From NCBI GenBank assembly GCA_050298535.1, contig JBNKUI010000086.1, forward strand, positions 1-64,000: a DNA stretch of 64,000 nucleotides, read 5' to 3'. Each line of letters opens with the position of its first letter. Position 1 is the first letter of the stretch. Below, piece after piece: positions 51,774-60,472 of the stretch. A program made the position numbers and the translations under genes. This stretch comes from JABDMH01 sp050298535. Its GTDB lineage: Bacteria > Bacteroidota > Bacteroidia > Chitinophagales > Saprospiraceae. The notes below the pieces were generated by a model. The model searched no databases and was not told the DNA's origin. It was given only the letters and a program-made list of their open reading frames with translations.

Positions 51774-54440
51774 TTATTCTCGTCGCATAGATTCCACAGG
51801 GTTGACTCTTGCAGCCCTTATTGTGTGGTACGAAATCACCAGCAAAGCGATGATACTTGAAATGACAGCCCCCAGCAAAAAGACGAAAGGAGATATGCCA
51901 ATCTGATAGGCAAAGTTTTCCAACCATTTATTCATAAAAAGGAGGGTGAGCGGTATAGACAGCACAATGCCTATGATCAGCTGTGGAGCGAAACTCCGAG
52001 CCAGCAAGACAAAAAGTCTGAACTCAGAAGCACCAATCACCTTGCGTATGCTTATTTCCTTAATCTTACTATTAATCAATAGTATGGTCATGCCTAATAG
52101 ACCAAAACTGGCGACAAGAATCGATAGTAGTGTTGCAAACTTAACCAGGCGATTCATCTTTTGCTCATTATCGTATTGAGCTTGTATATTTTCATCAGTG
52201 AATGAAAGTCTCAGCTCTTCATTGGGAAATATAGACTTCCATTCTTTTTCAATTAAATCATAAATTTGTGACAAATTTTCCGTTCGATATTTCACTACAA
52301 CTTTGGGGACTGGGTTATCATCATAATCATGGTCGTGAATACCTTGATAGATGGCATCGTAGTCTTGAATAAGGATTAGGGGTTCGATCTGTGAATGCAA
52401 GGAGGAATAATTAAAATCCTCCGTAATACCCACTATTTTGTGATCTCCAAAATCTGAGCCCGGCAGCTTCTTACCGATTGGATCGACTAATCCAAAGTGA
52501 TCTACAGCTGCCTGATTTAGTATAATACTTGTTTTTTGATCTGCAGTATTGTCAGGTGTAAATGAACGTCCCTCTTTCATTTTGATATTAAATGTCTCAA
52601 GGTATCCCGGATCAATCGCGTTAATGCGGAATCTGTGAAAGACTTCATTGTCATCAGTATAGGATACCCTTCCCCAATTACCAGTGCCAAATGAATGAGA
52701 CCCGACACCTGTAGCAAGTATTTCTGGGTATTGCGTTAGCTGTGATTGTAGGATTTTTCCCTTATCCCGGGCACTGGCCATTGCTTCTGTAAATCGAAGG
52801 GTATTAGGATCCTGACTGAGCTGTATTGAAAGTGTACTTTCATAAGAAAATCCCAGATCTTTCGAGTTGAGAAAATCTAATTGTCGTTGCATAAGTAAAG
52901 TACTGGTCACCAAAAAAACGGTTACGATAAATTGGAAGGTTACCATACCTTTACGTAGATGATTTGCTTTTACTTTTCCACTCAGCCCACCTAGAATATT
53001 AGTTGCCTTCTCTTTTGATAATACCCAGGATGGGTAAATTCCAGCAGCAATTCCTACGATAAAAATTATCCCCAAATACAGGCCCAGATGCCACCATTCG
53101 AATTTTACCGAAATATTCACACCGATGAGGTCATTGAAAAGAGGAAGTGAAATGTAGGTAATTAATACACTTATAATCATCGCGATGGCTGCTATAAGCC
53201 AGCTTTCTGTGAGGTATTGTGCAATGATACCTCCTTTTTTTGCACCGATTACTTTGCGGATGCCAATCTCACGTCGACGCACGAAGCTATGTCCAAGCGA
53301 CAGGGTAGCGTAATTAATAATCGCAATTATGAGTACAAGCAATCCGATGATACTTAGCACAAAAACATAACTGGGGTTTCCTACAGGAGCCAATGCAGGT
53401 GGAATCTCAGTATTTAGATGGATGTCAGTAATAGGTTGGAAACCAATGTTGTATTCATCTCGCTGTACTTCATCCTGCAACACAGATAGTATGATATCCT
53501 GGGATTTTGCATTTACCTGATCAAGGTCTGTGCCTTCATGAAACAAAACATAGGTCTCGGGTGATACGTTAAACCACGCCTTTCGCTGACGTTCACTATA
53601 TATTACGTTGTCATTCTCGGAGGATATGGCCATATCCATTTGAATACTTGAGTTTACAGGGATATCCTCAAATATCGCTGTCACATTAAATAGCCGATTT
53701 TCCCCAGAGAGATCAACAATTAAGGTCTTGCCGATGGGGTCATCCGTACCAAAGTACTTTTTTGCATAGCTTTGCGAAAGAATGATTGAATTTCTGTCTG
53801 GCAATGCTTCACCATCCACAGGTGCCAGAATATTAAAATCCAGTACTTCGAAAAAATCTTTACTAATTACACTGACTTGTTCACTTTGTATGCTCTCTGC
53901 TTCACCTATGTTAAGTCTAATGTTATTAATTTGAATAGCACGCTCCACCTCTGGAAAATTATCTTCCAGAAAACTTTCAAAAATTACCGGAGTGGAAGAA
54001 TTGAAAAATATTTGATCTCCTCCATAATCCTCTTTGAGCCAGACACGGTATATACGATCCTTCTTGCTATGAAATTGATCGTAAGTAGCTTCTTGTCGCA
54101 CATAAAATCCCATTAGGAGGAAGCAGGTGAGACCCAGGGTGATACCCGCCACAAGTAAAAAACTATTTAATTTGTTCTTCCAAATGATTCGGGAAGCTAT
54201 TTTTAGATTGTTTCGTATCATATGTACATTTCTCATATTACCCAGTGGATTTTTAATTACATCATATCTGAGGGATCGGATGACCCACCAGCAATATTGC
54301 AAGCGAGTAAGCCATCTTGTTTGTTCCTCAATACGTTCAGTAAAGAGTTCGTGGAGGTCTCCCTGGAGATCTTCTATGAGTTCATCCCGGCAAAACCAAT
54401 TCAAAAATCGATCAGCATACGAAGGTGGATGCTGCTTCAT
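51774..54440 (-). CDS. ABC transporter permease (MacB/FtsX type), second copy
   Basis: 888 residues. Like the gene at 7050-9680 it begins with the permease prefix (LIEDLQGDLHELFTERIEE), followed by two repeats of helix, periplasmic MacB-like domain and FtsX helices; the conserved cytoplasmic motifs are RREIGIRKVIGAKKG and KEISIRKVIGAS. The ATG overlaps the stop of the upstream PadR gene (ATGA). No ATPase is encoded next to it. The downstream histidine kinase could sense the same envelope stress or drug. Confidence 0.9.
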   Translation of the reverse strand: MKQHPPSYADRFLNWFCRDELIEDLQGDLHELFTERIEEQTRWLTRLQYCWWVIRSLRYDVIKNPLGNMRNVHMIRNNLKIASRIIWKNKLNSFLLVAGITLGLTCFLLMGFYVRQEATYDQFHSKKDRIYRVWLKEDYGGDQIFFNSSTPVIFESFLEDNFPEVERAIQINNIRLNIGEAESIQSEQVSVISKDFFEVLDFNILAPVDGEALPDRNSIILSQSYAKKYFGTDDPIGKTLIVDLSGENRLFNVTAIFEDIPVNSSIQMDMAISSENDNVIYSERQRKAWFNVSPETYVLFHEGTDLDQVNAKSQDIILSVLQDEVQRDEYNIGFQPITDIHLNTEIPPALAPVGNPSYVFVLSIIGLLVLIIAIINYATLSLGHSFVRRREIGIRKVIGAKKGGIIAQYLTESWLIAAIAMIISVLITYISLPLFNDLIGVNISVKFEWWHLGLYLGIIFIVGIAAGIYPSWVLSKEKATNILGGLSGKVKANHLRKGMVTFQFIVTVFLVTSTLLMQRQLDFLNSKDLGFSYESTLSIQLSQDPNTLRFTEAMASARDKGKILQSQLTQYPEILATGVGSHSFGTGNWGRVSYTDDNEVFHRFRINAIDPGYLETFNIKMKEGRSFTPDNTADQKTSIILNQAAVDHFGLVDPIGKKLPGSDFGDHKIVGITEDFNYSSLHSQIEPLILIQDYDAIYQGIHDHDYDDNPVPKVVVKYRTENLSQIYDLIEKEWKSIFPNEELRLSFTDENIQAQYDNEQKMNRLVKFATLLSILVASFGLLGMTILLINSKIKEISIRKVIGASEFRLFVLLARSFAPQLIIGIVLSIPLTLLFMNKWLENFAYQIGISPFVFLLGAVISSIIALLVISYHTIRAARVNPVESMRRE

Positions 54441-54775
54441 AGTCCAGGTAGAGTAAATGTCAACTTGGGCAGTTGATTATAAAGTCTTACCCGCACGGCC
54501 ATAATGTCATCCAGGACACTACGACCTGCACGCGTAAGGCTGAAATATTTTTTACGTCGTCCGCCACGTACAGCAGTAGCTCCGCCCATCTCTGAGGTGA
54601 CCAGGCCCTTTCTTTCTAATCTCCTGAGCACTGAGTGAACACTGGTGACATCCAGCCTGCGCTCAGTATTTTCAAGGATGGTTTCCAGAATGGTCACTGC
54701 ATAAGCATTATCTAATAGTGAACCTACCGCAAGAAGAACCAATTCTTCTAGTTCACCTATTTGTTCCCGGGCCAT
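54437..54775 (-). CDS. PadR family transcriptional regulator, second copy
   Basis: 112 residues with GELEELVLLAVGSLLDNAYAVT, the recognition segment TSVHSVLRRLERKGLVTSE and the wing RGGRRKKYFSLTRAG. It is similar in length and pattern to the PadR protein at 9677-10018 and likewise coupled to a permease by ATGA. It is divergent from the malonate module; the shared spacer contains an inverted repeat that may be its operator and could link both transcription units. Confidence 0.9.
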   Translation of the reverse strand: MAREQIGELEELVLLAVGSLLDNAYAVTILETILENTERRLDVTSVHSVLRRLERKGLVTSEMGGATAVRGGRRKKYFSLTRAGRSVLDDIMAVRVRLYNQLPKLTFTLPGL

Positions 54776-54811
54776 TAGCTATTTCTTGTATTAATGTACA
54801 ACAAATATATT

Positions 54812-54837
54812 ATTACTTGATGATTTGTACAAGTAAT
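54812..54837. promoter_or_regulatory. Inverted repeat upstream of padR copy 2 (candidate operator)
   Basis: ATTACTTG (54812-54819) and CAAGTAAT (54830-54837) are a perfect eight-base inverted repeat with a ten-base spacer. An overlapping palindrome TTGTACAA lies at 54825-54832. The site is 37 bases upstream of the padR start and 73 bases before the ligase ATG. Confidence 0.5.
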
Positions 54838-54909
54838 GCTACGATATATTTCGTATTTCTATCGGGAAACCTGACGGAAAACCTCCTTCTGATTTCCTAT
54901 CTTAACTTG

Positions 54910-56391
54910 ATGATACAACTGTTTGAGCATGCTAAGGACAATCGATCCCGCATTGCAGTCGTGGATGAAACAGGTACATATACTTACAGGGACCTACTCG
55001 TCCATTCTGAGTCGGTAGCCGCAAAACTATTAACAGGTAGGGAGGATTTGCAAGAAGCAAGAATTGCCTTTCTCACCGACCCGGGATTTAGATATGTTGC
55101 CATTCAGTGGGGTATTTGGCGAGCGGGAGGAATTGCTGTACCTCTATGTACCAAGCATCCCTATGCTTCAATTTCATATGTGATTGAGGATACTGGTGCT
55201 GCCGCAGTGATCTATTCTGATACATATGCTACACTGCTTAATCCTTTAGAGGAGGATTTTAAGATTCGGATGATTTCCGACGAGCAGATTCATACTACAA
55301 GAACAGAATTACCGGATGTTTCTGCGGATCGTTCAGCCATGATCCTTTACACCAGTGGTACTACAGGTCAACCTAAAGGAGTGGTCACTACACACAAAAA
55401 TATTGAGGCGCAGATTAAGGCTTTGGTACGTGCTTGGAAATGGGTGGAAACGGATCATATCCTAAATATCCTACCATTGCATCATGTACATGGAATTATC
55501 AATGTATTATCCTGTGCATTATGGTCAGGGGCTTGTTGTCAATTCCTCCAAAAATTTGATGCAGGTAAGGTGCTTGCCAAATTAGGAGAGGGTGAGGTCA
55601 ATGTGTTTATGGCGGTACCGACCATCTACTATAAATTAATCAATCACTATCAATCCCTATCCCGGGAAGAACAGATCGCTATTTCAAATCGATTGAAGGA
55701 TTTTAGATTAATGGTTTCCGGCTCTGCAGCGCTCCCTGTATCGACGCTCAATCGTTGGATAGAGATCAGTGGTCAGACTTTATTGGAGCGCTATGGTATG
55801 ACAGAAATTGGAATGGCCATCAGTAATCCGTACGAAGGTGAAAGACGACCGGGTTATATAGGGAAGCCACTGGATAGTGTCAATGCCCGCATTGTAAATG
55901 AAGATAATGACCCCCTGGATGCAGGACAGGTGGGTGAAATACAAATACAGGGACCATCGGTTTTCAAAGAGTATTGGAGAAGACCTGAGGCGACAAAAGA
56001 TGCGTTTATTGATGGTTGGTTTAAGACGGGCGATGTGGCAGTGGTGGAGGATGGCTATTTTAGAATTTTGGGCAGAAATTCAGTAGATATTATTAAATCA
56101 GGCGGGTATAAAATATCTGCATTGGAAATAGAGGAGGTTCTTCGAAAGCATCCAAAAATAAAAGATTGTGGTGTCGTGGGTATTCCGGATGAAGAGTGGG
56201 GCGAGATTATTGGTGCCAGTTTGGTGATGAATGAAGGTACAGTCGAAATAACGGAATTAAAAACCTGGTTGTCAGATAAATTGCCTAAATACAAAATACC
56301 TCGAAGATACCTGGTGCAGGATGATCTTCCCAGAAATGTAATGGGAAAAGTGACTAAGAAGGAACTTCAGAAAATATTTTCCACATCATGA
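54910..56391 (+). CDS. matB: Malonyl-CoA synthetase-like acyl-CoA ligase
   Basis: 493 residues from the ATG at 54910; the frame is open upstream over the divergent padR but without coding character. The AMP-binding loop is YTSGTTGQPKG (148-158), and ERYGMTEIGMA and GWFKTGD are further core motifs; the C-terminal lysine lies in NVMGKVTKKEL. LPLHHVHGIINVL and NVFMAVPTIYYKLI closely resemble the ACSF3/MatB malonate-CoA ligases. It should activate malonate to malonyl-CoA with ATP. Coupling to the malonate transporter genes (ATGA overlap with madL) strongly supports this substrate. Confidence 0.87.
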   Translation: MIQLFEHAKDNRSRIAVVDETGTYTYRDLLVHSESVAAKLLTGREDLQEARIAFLTDPGFRYVAIQWGIWRAGGIAVPLCTKHPYASISYVIEDTGAAAVIYSDTYATLLNPLEEDFKIRMISDEQIHTTRTELPDVSADRSAMILYTSGTTGQPKGVVTTHKNIEAQIKALVRAWKWVETDHILNILPLHHVHGIINVLSCALWSGACCQFLQKFDAGKVLAKLGEGEVNVFMAVPTIYYKLINHYQSLSREEQIAISNRLKDFRLMVSGSAALPVSTLNRWIEISGQTLLERYGMTEIGMAISNPYEGERRPGYIGKPLDSVNARIVNEDNDPLDAGQVGEIQIQGPSVFKEYWRRPEATKDAFIDGWFKTGDVAVVEDGYFRILGRNSVDIIKSGGYKISALEIEEVLRKHPKIKDCGVVGIPDEEWGEIIGASLVMNEGTVEITELKTWLSDKLPKYKIPRRYLVQDDLPRNVMGKVTKKELQKIFSTS

Positions 56392-56756
56392 TTATATATG
56401 GAGTAGCCATACTTTCTTTCTGTTTTTTACTGGGCAAATGGTTGGGCTATACGTTGGGTTCCTGGATTGGTATCGATGGTGATGTAGGTGGTGTAGGTTT
56501 TGCCATGTTGTTGCTCATGCTCATAAATCTTTGGATGAAGCGAAAGGGGTGGCTGAAAATGGAAACGACCCAGGGGATACTATTTTGGAGCTCGATGTAT
56601 CTTCCAATCATCGTCGCTATGGCCGCGACACGAAATGTAAATGCTGCCATATCGAGTGGACCGGTGGCAGCATTGGTCGGAGTGGCTGTGACACTCACCG
56701 GTTTTGCACTGGTGAAAGTAATTTCAAAAATTGGACGCACACATGAACCTGATTGA
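56388..56756 (+). CDS. madL: Malonate transporter subunit MadL
   Basis: 122 residues, about four hydrophobic helices. The start MIIYGVAILSFCFLLGKWLG, DVGGVGFAMLLLMLI and TQGILFWSSMYLPIIVAMAATRNV match MadL, the small subunit of the MadLM sodium/malonate symporter described from Malonomonas rubra. Overlaps the ligase stop by four bases and the madM start by 14 bases. Confidence 0.92.
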   Translation: MIIYGVAILSFCFLLGKWLGYTLGSWIGIDGDVGGVGFAMLLLMLINLWMKRKGWLKMETTQGILFWSSMYLPIIVAMAATRNVNAAISSGPVAALVGVAVTLTGFALVKVISKIGRTHEPD

Positions 56757-57495
56757 AGATGTTCTCATAAAGAATGGTCTTTTATTTGCCTTTCTACTGG
56801 TGGGACTTGTCATGTTATTTTCAAATTTTATTAGTAAAAACGTATTAAGGGGGAAACTTCCGGGAGTAGCCATTGCCATATTTTTGGGACTTGCTTTAGC
56901 CACCTTGGGTGACAAAAATGGGATTGCGGATTATTCATTATTTAGCGGTGTTGCCTTGCTAGGTGGGGCAATGTTTCGTGATTTTTCGGTCGTAGCTACC
57001 GCCATGGGTGCCGATCTGGATAAAATCAAGCAAGCAGGTCTTGCTGGCTCCGTGGCCCTCTTAGTGGGCGTCTTTTTCTCATTTTTTATGGGGGCTCTAA
57101 TTGCTGCTTTCATGGGCTTTACAGATCCGGTCAGCCTCACAACTATTGGTGCCGGAGCTTGCACATATATCGTGGGTCCTGTGACTGGAGGGGCACTGGG
57201 TGCCAGTTCAGAGGTGATAGCCATCAGCATCGCCGCGGGAGTTGTCAAAACTCTGGTGGCAACCGTAGCTACTCCGTTTTTTGCCAAATTCATTGGATTG
57301 GATAATCCTCATTCTGCCGTGGTTTTTGGAGGATTGATTGGCACTACCAGTGGAGTGGCAGCGGGATTGGCAGCAACAGACGTGAAGCTGGTTCCTTATG
57401 GTGCCATGACCGCTACTTTTTATACAGGACTGGGATGTCTGCTCTGCCCTTCGCTTTTTTACTTTGTGATACGATTTTTTGCTGCATTATTGTAG
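56743..57495 (+). CDS. madM: Malonate transporter subunit MadM
   Basis: About 250 residues from the ATG at 56743; a TTG at 56731 is an alternative. Around seven hydrophobic segments with KLPGVAIAIFLGLALA, LLGGAMFRDFSVVATAMG and AGACTYIVGPVTGGALGASSEVIAISIAAGVVKT match MadM, the large subunit of the malonate symporter in the inner membrane. Together with madL and the ligase it forms a pathway from external malonate to malonyl-CoA. No malonyl-CoA decarboxylase is present nearby. Confidence 0.93.
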   Translation: MNLIEDVLIKNGLLFAFLLVGLVMLFSNFISKNVLRGKLPGVAIAIFLGLALATLGDKNGIADYSLFSGVALLGGAMFRDFSVVATAMGADLDKIKQAGLAGSVALLVGVFFSFFMGALIAAFMGFTDPVSLTTIGAGACTYIVGPVTGGALGASSEVIAISIAAGVVKTLVATVATPFFAKFIGLDNPHSAVVFGGLIGTTSGVAAGLAATDVKLVPYGAMTATFYTGLGCLLCPSLFYFVIRFFAALL

Positions 57496-57537
57496 ATGTC
57501 GGACACCTCTTGTATCTTCTTACATCAAAGCTGAATT

Positions 57538-58254
57538 ATGAAAATGAAAATTTATTCAACACTCTGCACGCTGACATTCCTAGTAATGGTGGTCATCACT
57601 TATGCTCAACCTATGACAGGTGCCTGGGAGAGAATGGAAGGGTCCACCAAAATAATGGCGATTGTCACTGATGGCTACTTCTCTACGGCCCACTACTCAT
57701 CCAATGAGTTTGAAGGAACATATGGTGGTGCCTGGGAAGCTATGGATAATGGTCAGATAAAATTCACGGTGGAATTCAACTCGCTAGATGCTTCTACGGT
57801 CAATGATGTGGTTGAGTTGTCCTATTCATTGGAAGGCGATGTTCTGATAGTGGATGGAGTAGCCTGGAAGCGGGTTGATGATGGTACACCGGGTGATCTG
57901 CACGGAGCATGGCTGATGACAGGACGAAAGCGTGATGGTACAGGTGAAGTCCAGACCCGCCAGATGGGACCAAGGAAAACTATGAAAATTCTTTCGGGTA
58001 CACGGTTTCAATGGATTGCCTACAATACGGAGACAAGTCAATTTTCGGGCACCGGAGGAGGCACCTATACTACGGAAGACGGTGTATATACAGAGCATAT
58101 TGAATTCTTTTCCAGAGATAACAGCAGGGTAGGAGCCGCACTTCCTTTTCATTATGAATTAGTGGACGGAGCATGGCATCACTCAGGAAAAAGTAGTAAA
58201 GGAGATCCTATTTATGAAATATGGAGCAGCAGGCTCGATCTGGAAAAAATGTAA
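57538..58254 (+). CDS. Secreted lipocalin-like protein with internal duplication
   Basis: 238 residues with a signal peptide (to about AQP, residue 25). The mature protein has two related halves: residues 26-115 (TGAWERMEG ... GGAWEAMDNGQIKFTVEF ... YSLEGDVLIV) and 120-235 (HGAWLMTGR ... GGTYTTEDGVYTEHIEF ... YELVDGAWHHSG), each resembling a small lipocalin-like barrel. Such proteins are widespread and usually unnamed in Bacteroidota. No enzymatic residues are apparent; ligand unknown. Confidence 0.72.
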   Translation: MKMKIYSTLCTLTFLVMVVITYAQPMTGAWERMEGSTKIMAIVTDGYFSTAHYSSNEFEGTYGGAWEAMDNGQIKFTVEFNSLDASTVNDVVELSYSLEGDVLIVDGVAWKRVDDGTPGDLHGAWLMTGRKRDGTGEVQTRQMGPRKTMKILSGTRFQWIAYNTETSQFSGTGGGTYTTEDGVYTEHIEFFSRDNSRVGAALPFHYELVDGAWHHSGKSSKGDPIYEIWSSRLDLEKM

Positions 58255-58284
58255 AAAATAACCACACTTTCATTTTGTAATGGT

Positions 58285-59562
58285 ATGAAAACTGTGTTGA
58301 CATTATTATTCTGTTGTCTGTTTTATCTGTCCAATAGTCAGTTGACAATCTGGCAAAATGAGACAGATGGTATTTTTGAAGTAGGTGATACGGCTGTTTG
58401 GAAGGTCAATATTCCGGTGGATTCATCTTATGAAAACCTTCGTTACAGGATTCTGCCAGGAGCTTTGCGGACTTCTGAAGAAGGTATGGTGAAAGAAGAA
58501 GGCAGCGGCTCCTACACCTACGTTTTCCAGGAGCCCGGGAGCGTTATCTTCGAAGTTCGTTGGGGAAATGATAACAATTGGAGAAATAGAGTAGTGTCCG
58601 GAGGTATTTGTGCGCCTGATGAACTGGAAATGTCAGCAGAAATGCCCGAGGACTTTGAGGCCTTTTGGAATGAAAAAATTAAAGAGCTTGAAAGTATTCC
58701 AATGAATACTGTGACAAGTGAGGAAATTGAAGAAGAAGGTGTAGTGTATGCTAAAGTCCAGATGGACAATATTCGAAATAGCAAAATCATGGGGCAGATG
58801 GCCATGCCTGCCGAAGGGGACAAATTTCCGGCCCTTTTGATTGTGCAGTGGGCAGGGGTATATGGATTGAATAAGGATTGGGTACTAGATAAAGCCGGCA
58901 AAGGTTGGCTGACATTAAATATTAATCCCCATGATTTACCAATTGATGAAGAGCCTGACTTTTACCGTGCTCAGAGTGAGGATGACCTCAAAAACTACCC
59001 GTCCATTGGCAATGAAAATCGATATAGTAGTTATTTTCTCAGAATGTACCTTTCTTGCTATCGAGGTGTTGAATATCTGAAGGCGCATCCCAACTGGAAC
59101 GGTGACATCATCGCAGTGATGGGTACAAGCCAGGGCGGTATGCAAACCTTAATGATTGCAGGTCTACATCCGGATATTGATGCGGCTATGGCTCTTGTCC
59201 CCGCAGGATTTGATATGCACGGCCCGGCTCTTGGTCGTAAAGGGGGCTGGCCTCAATGGTATTTTGCAACGGATGGTAAGGACTCCGTGAAGGTCCGTGA
59301 GGCAAGCCAATATTATGATGTCGCAAATTTCACGTCTAATATTACCTGTCCCGTGCTGGTAGGTGTAGGACTACTGGATGAAACCTGTCCACCGGAAGGA
59401 ATCATTGCCGGTCTGAATCAACTCGGTCAAAATAAACAAATAGTGTACTTGCCAAAATCACAGCACCAGGACAGGGGCACAGGATCGCAGGCACCCTATG
59501 TAAAAATCGTGGATGAAGTCTGGTTGCCAAAATTGAAGCAGGGTCACGCGGTACTGGAATAA
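58285..59562 (+). CDS. Secreted acetylxylan esterase-like hydrolase
   Basis: 425 residues. Signal peptide to about residue 18 (FYLSNSQ). A beta-sandwich-like N-terminal domain (20-110) precedes the alpha/beta-hydrolase with the AXE1/cephalosporin-deacetylase pattern: FWNEKIKEL, RMYLSCYRGVEYLK, nucleophile GTSQGG, VGLLDETCPP and PKSQHQD with the catalytic histidine. It removes acetyl groups from polysaccharides such as xylan. The glycosidase downstream (60473) may be part of the same saccharide use, though it is on the other strand. Confidence 0.88.
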   Translation: MKTVLTLLFCCLFYLSNSQLTIWQNETDGIFEVGDTAVWKVNIPVDSSYENLRYRILPGALRTSEEGMVKEEGSGSYTYVFQEPGSVIFEVRWGNDNNWRNRVVSGGICAPDELEMSAEMPEDFEAFWNEKIKELESIPMNTVTSEEIEEEGVVYAKVQMDNIRNSKIMGQMAMPAEGDKFPALLIVQWAGVYGLNKDWVLDKAGKGWLTLNINPHDLPIDEEPDFYRAQSEDDLKNYPSIGNENRYSSYFLRMYLSCYRGVEYLKAHPNWNGDIIAVMGTSQGGMQTLMIAGLHPDIDAAMALVPAGFDMHGPALGRKGGWPQWYFATDGKDSVKVREASQYYDVANFTSNITCPVLVGVGLLDETCPPEGIIAGLNQLGQNKQIVYLPKSQHQDRGTGSQAPYVKIVDEVWLPKLKQGHAVLE

Positions 59563-59617
59563 ATACATTTTGTAACGGTAATTTCCATTCTATCGTCCAT
59601 AATTAAAATTGTACGCA

Positions 59618-60445
59618 ATGGATACGGATTTTACCAGAGTCACCACGTACTACAATCAATTCGATGAATGGTCCAGACTGACGAGTGATGCGGGAGCTTT
59701 AGAATTGGAGGAAACGCTGAATATCGTATTGCCAAAATTACCAAAAGAAGCTAAGATACTCGATGTAGGTTCAGGCCCGGGTAGGTATTCTATCGCATTT
59801 ATAAAAGCTGGACACCAAGTCACACTATTTGATATTGCCCAATCACTGATTGATCAGGCCAAATATCAATTGGATAAAGCGGGACTTAGCGGAGGGGTAA
59901 ATGGATATCACGTTGGCAATGCTGTCGATTTATCTAGATTTCCAGATCATTCTTTCGATACAGTATTCTGCTGTGGTCCTTTTTATCATTTACTTCGCCC
60001 TGAAAGTCGAAAAAAGTGTGCAACTGAATTAGTGCGTGTATGTCGTCCTGATGGATTAATTATGGTGGGGTTTATTCCTCGATTATCGGCTCTGGCAGGA
60101 TTGATATCCCGAGCCGCCCACCGTCCTGATCAGGTGTCTCCCTCTACTTTTCAGGCAGTTGCGAATAGCGGCATATTTAGGAATGAGTCCTCCAGTGGAT
60201 TCCAGGAAGGATATTATCCCTTTGTTTCAGAATTCAAAAAGTTTTGGACCGCTGAAGGTCTGCAGAATGTTGAGATGTATTCCACACGAAGTTTTATTTA
60301 CCAAAATGAAAATTCGCTTGCTAACATTCAAGCAGCTAATCCAGCTTTATTTCAGAAAATCATTGAAACACATCGAAAATTTCAATCGGATGAATGTTTT
60401 ATAGAGGCAGGAGGACATGCCCTTTTGATCGGAAATCCTAAGTGA
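59618..60445 (+). CDS. Class I SAM-dependent methyltransferase
   Basis: About 275 residues from the ATG at 59618. The glycine-rich AdoMet loop is ILDVGSGPGRYS (around residue 48), followed by the acidic VTLFDIAQ, NAVDLSRFPDHSFDTVFCCGPFYHL and VRVCRPDGLIMVG, the motif I-III order of class I enzymes. No substrate-specific motif is clear. It stands 55 bases after the esterase gene. Confidence 0.9.
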   Translation: MDTDFTRVTTYYNQFDEWSRLTSDAGALELEETLNIVLPKLPKEAKILDVGSGPGRYSIAFIKAGHQVTLFDIAQSLIDQAKYQLDKAGLSGGVNGYHVGNAVDLSRFPDHSFDTVFCCGPFYHLLRPESRKKCATELVRVCRPDGLIMVGFIPRLSALAGLISRAAHRPDQVSPSTFQAVANSGIFRNESSSGFQEGYYPFVSEFKKFWTAEGLQNVEMYSTRSFIYQNENSLANIQAANPALFQKIIETHRKFQSDECFIEAGGHALLIGNPK

Positions 60446-60472
60446 CCCCGACCACCCAACAACACAATTATC

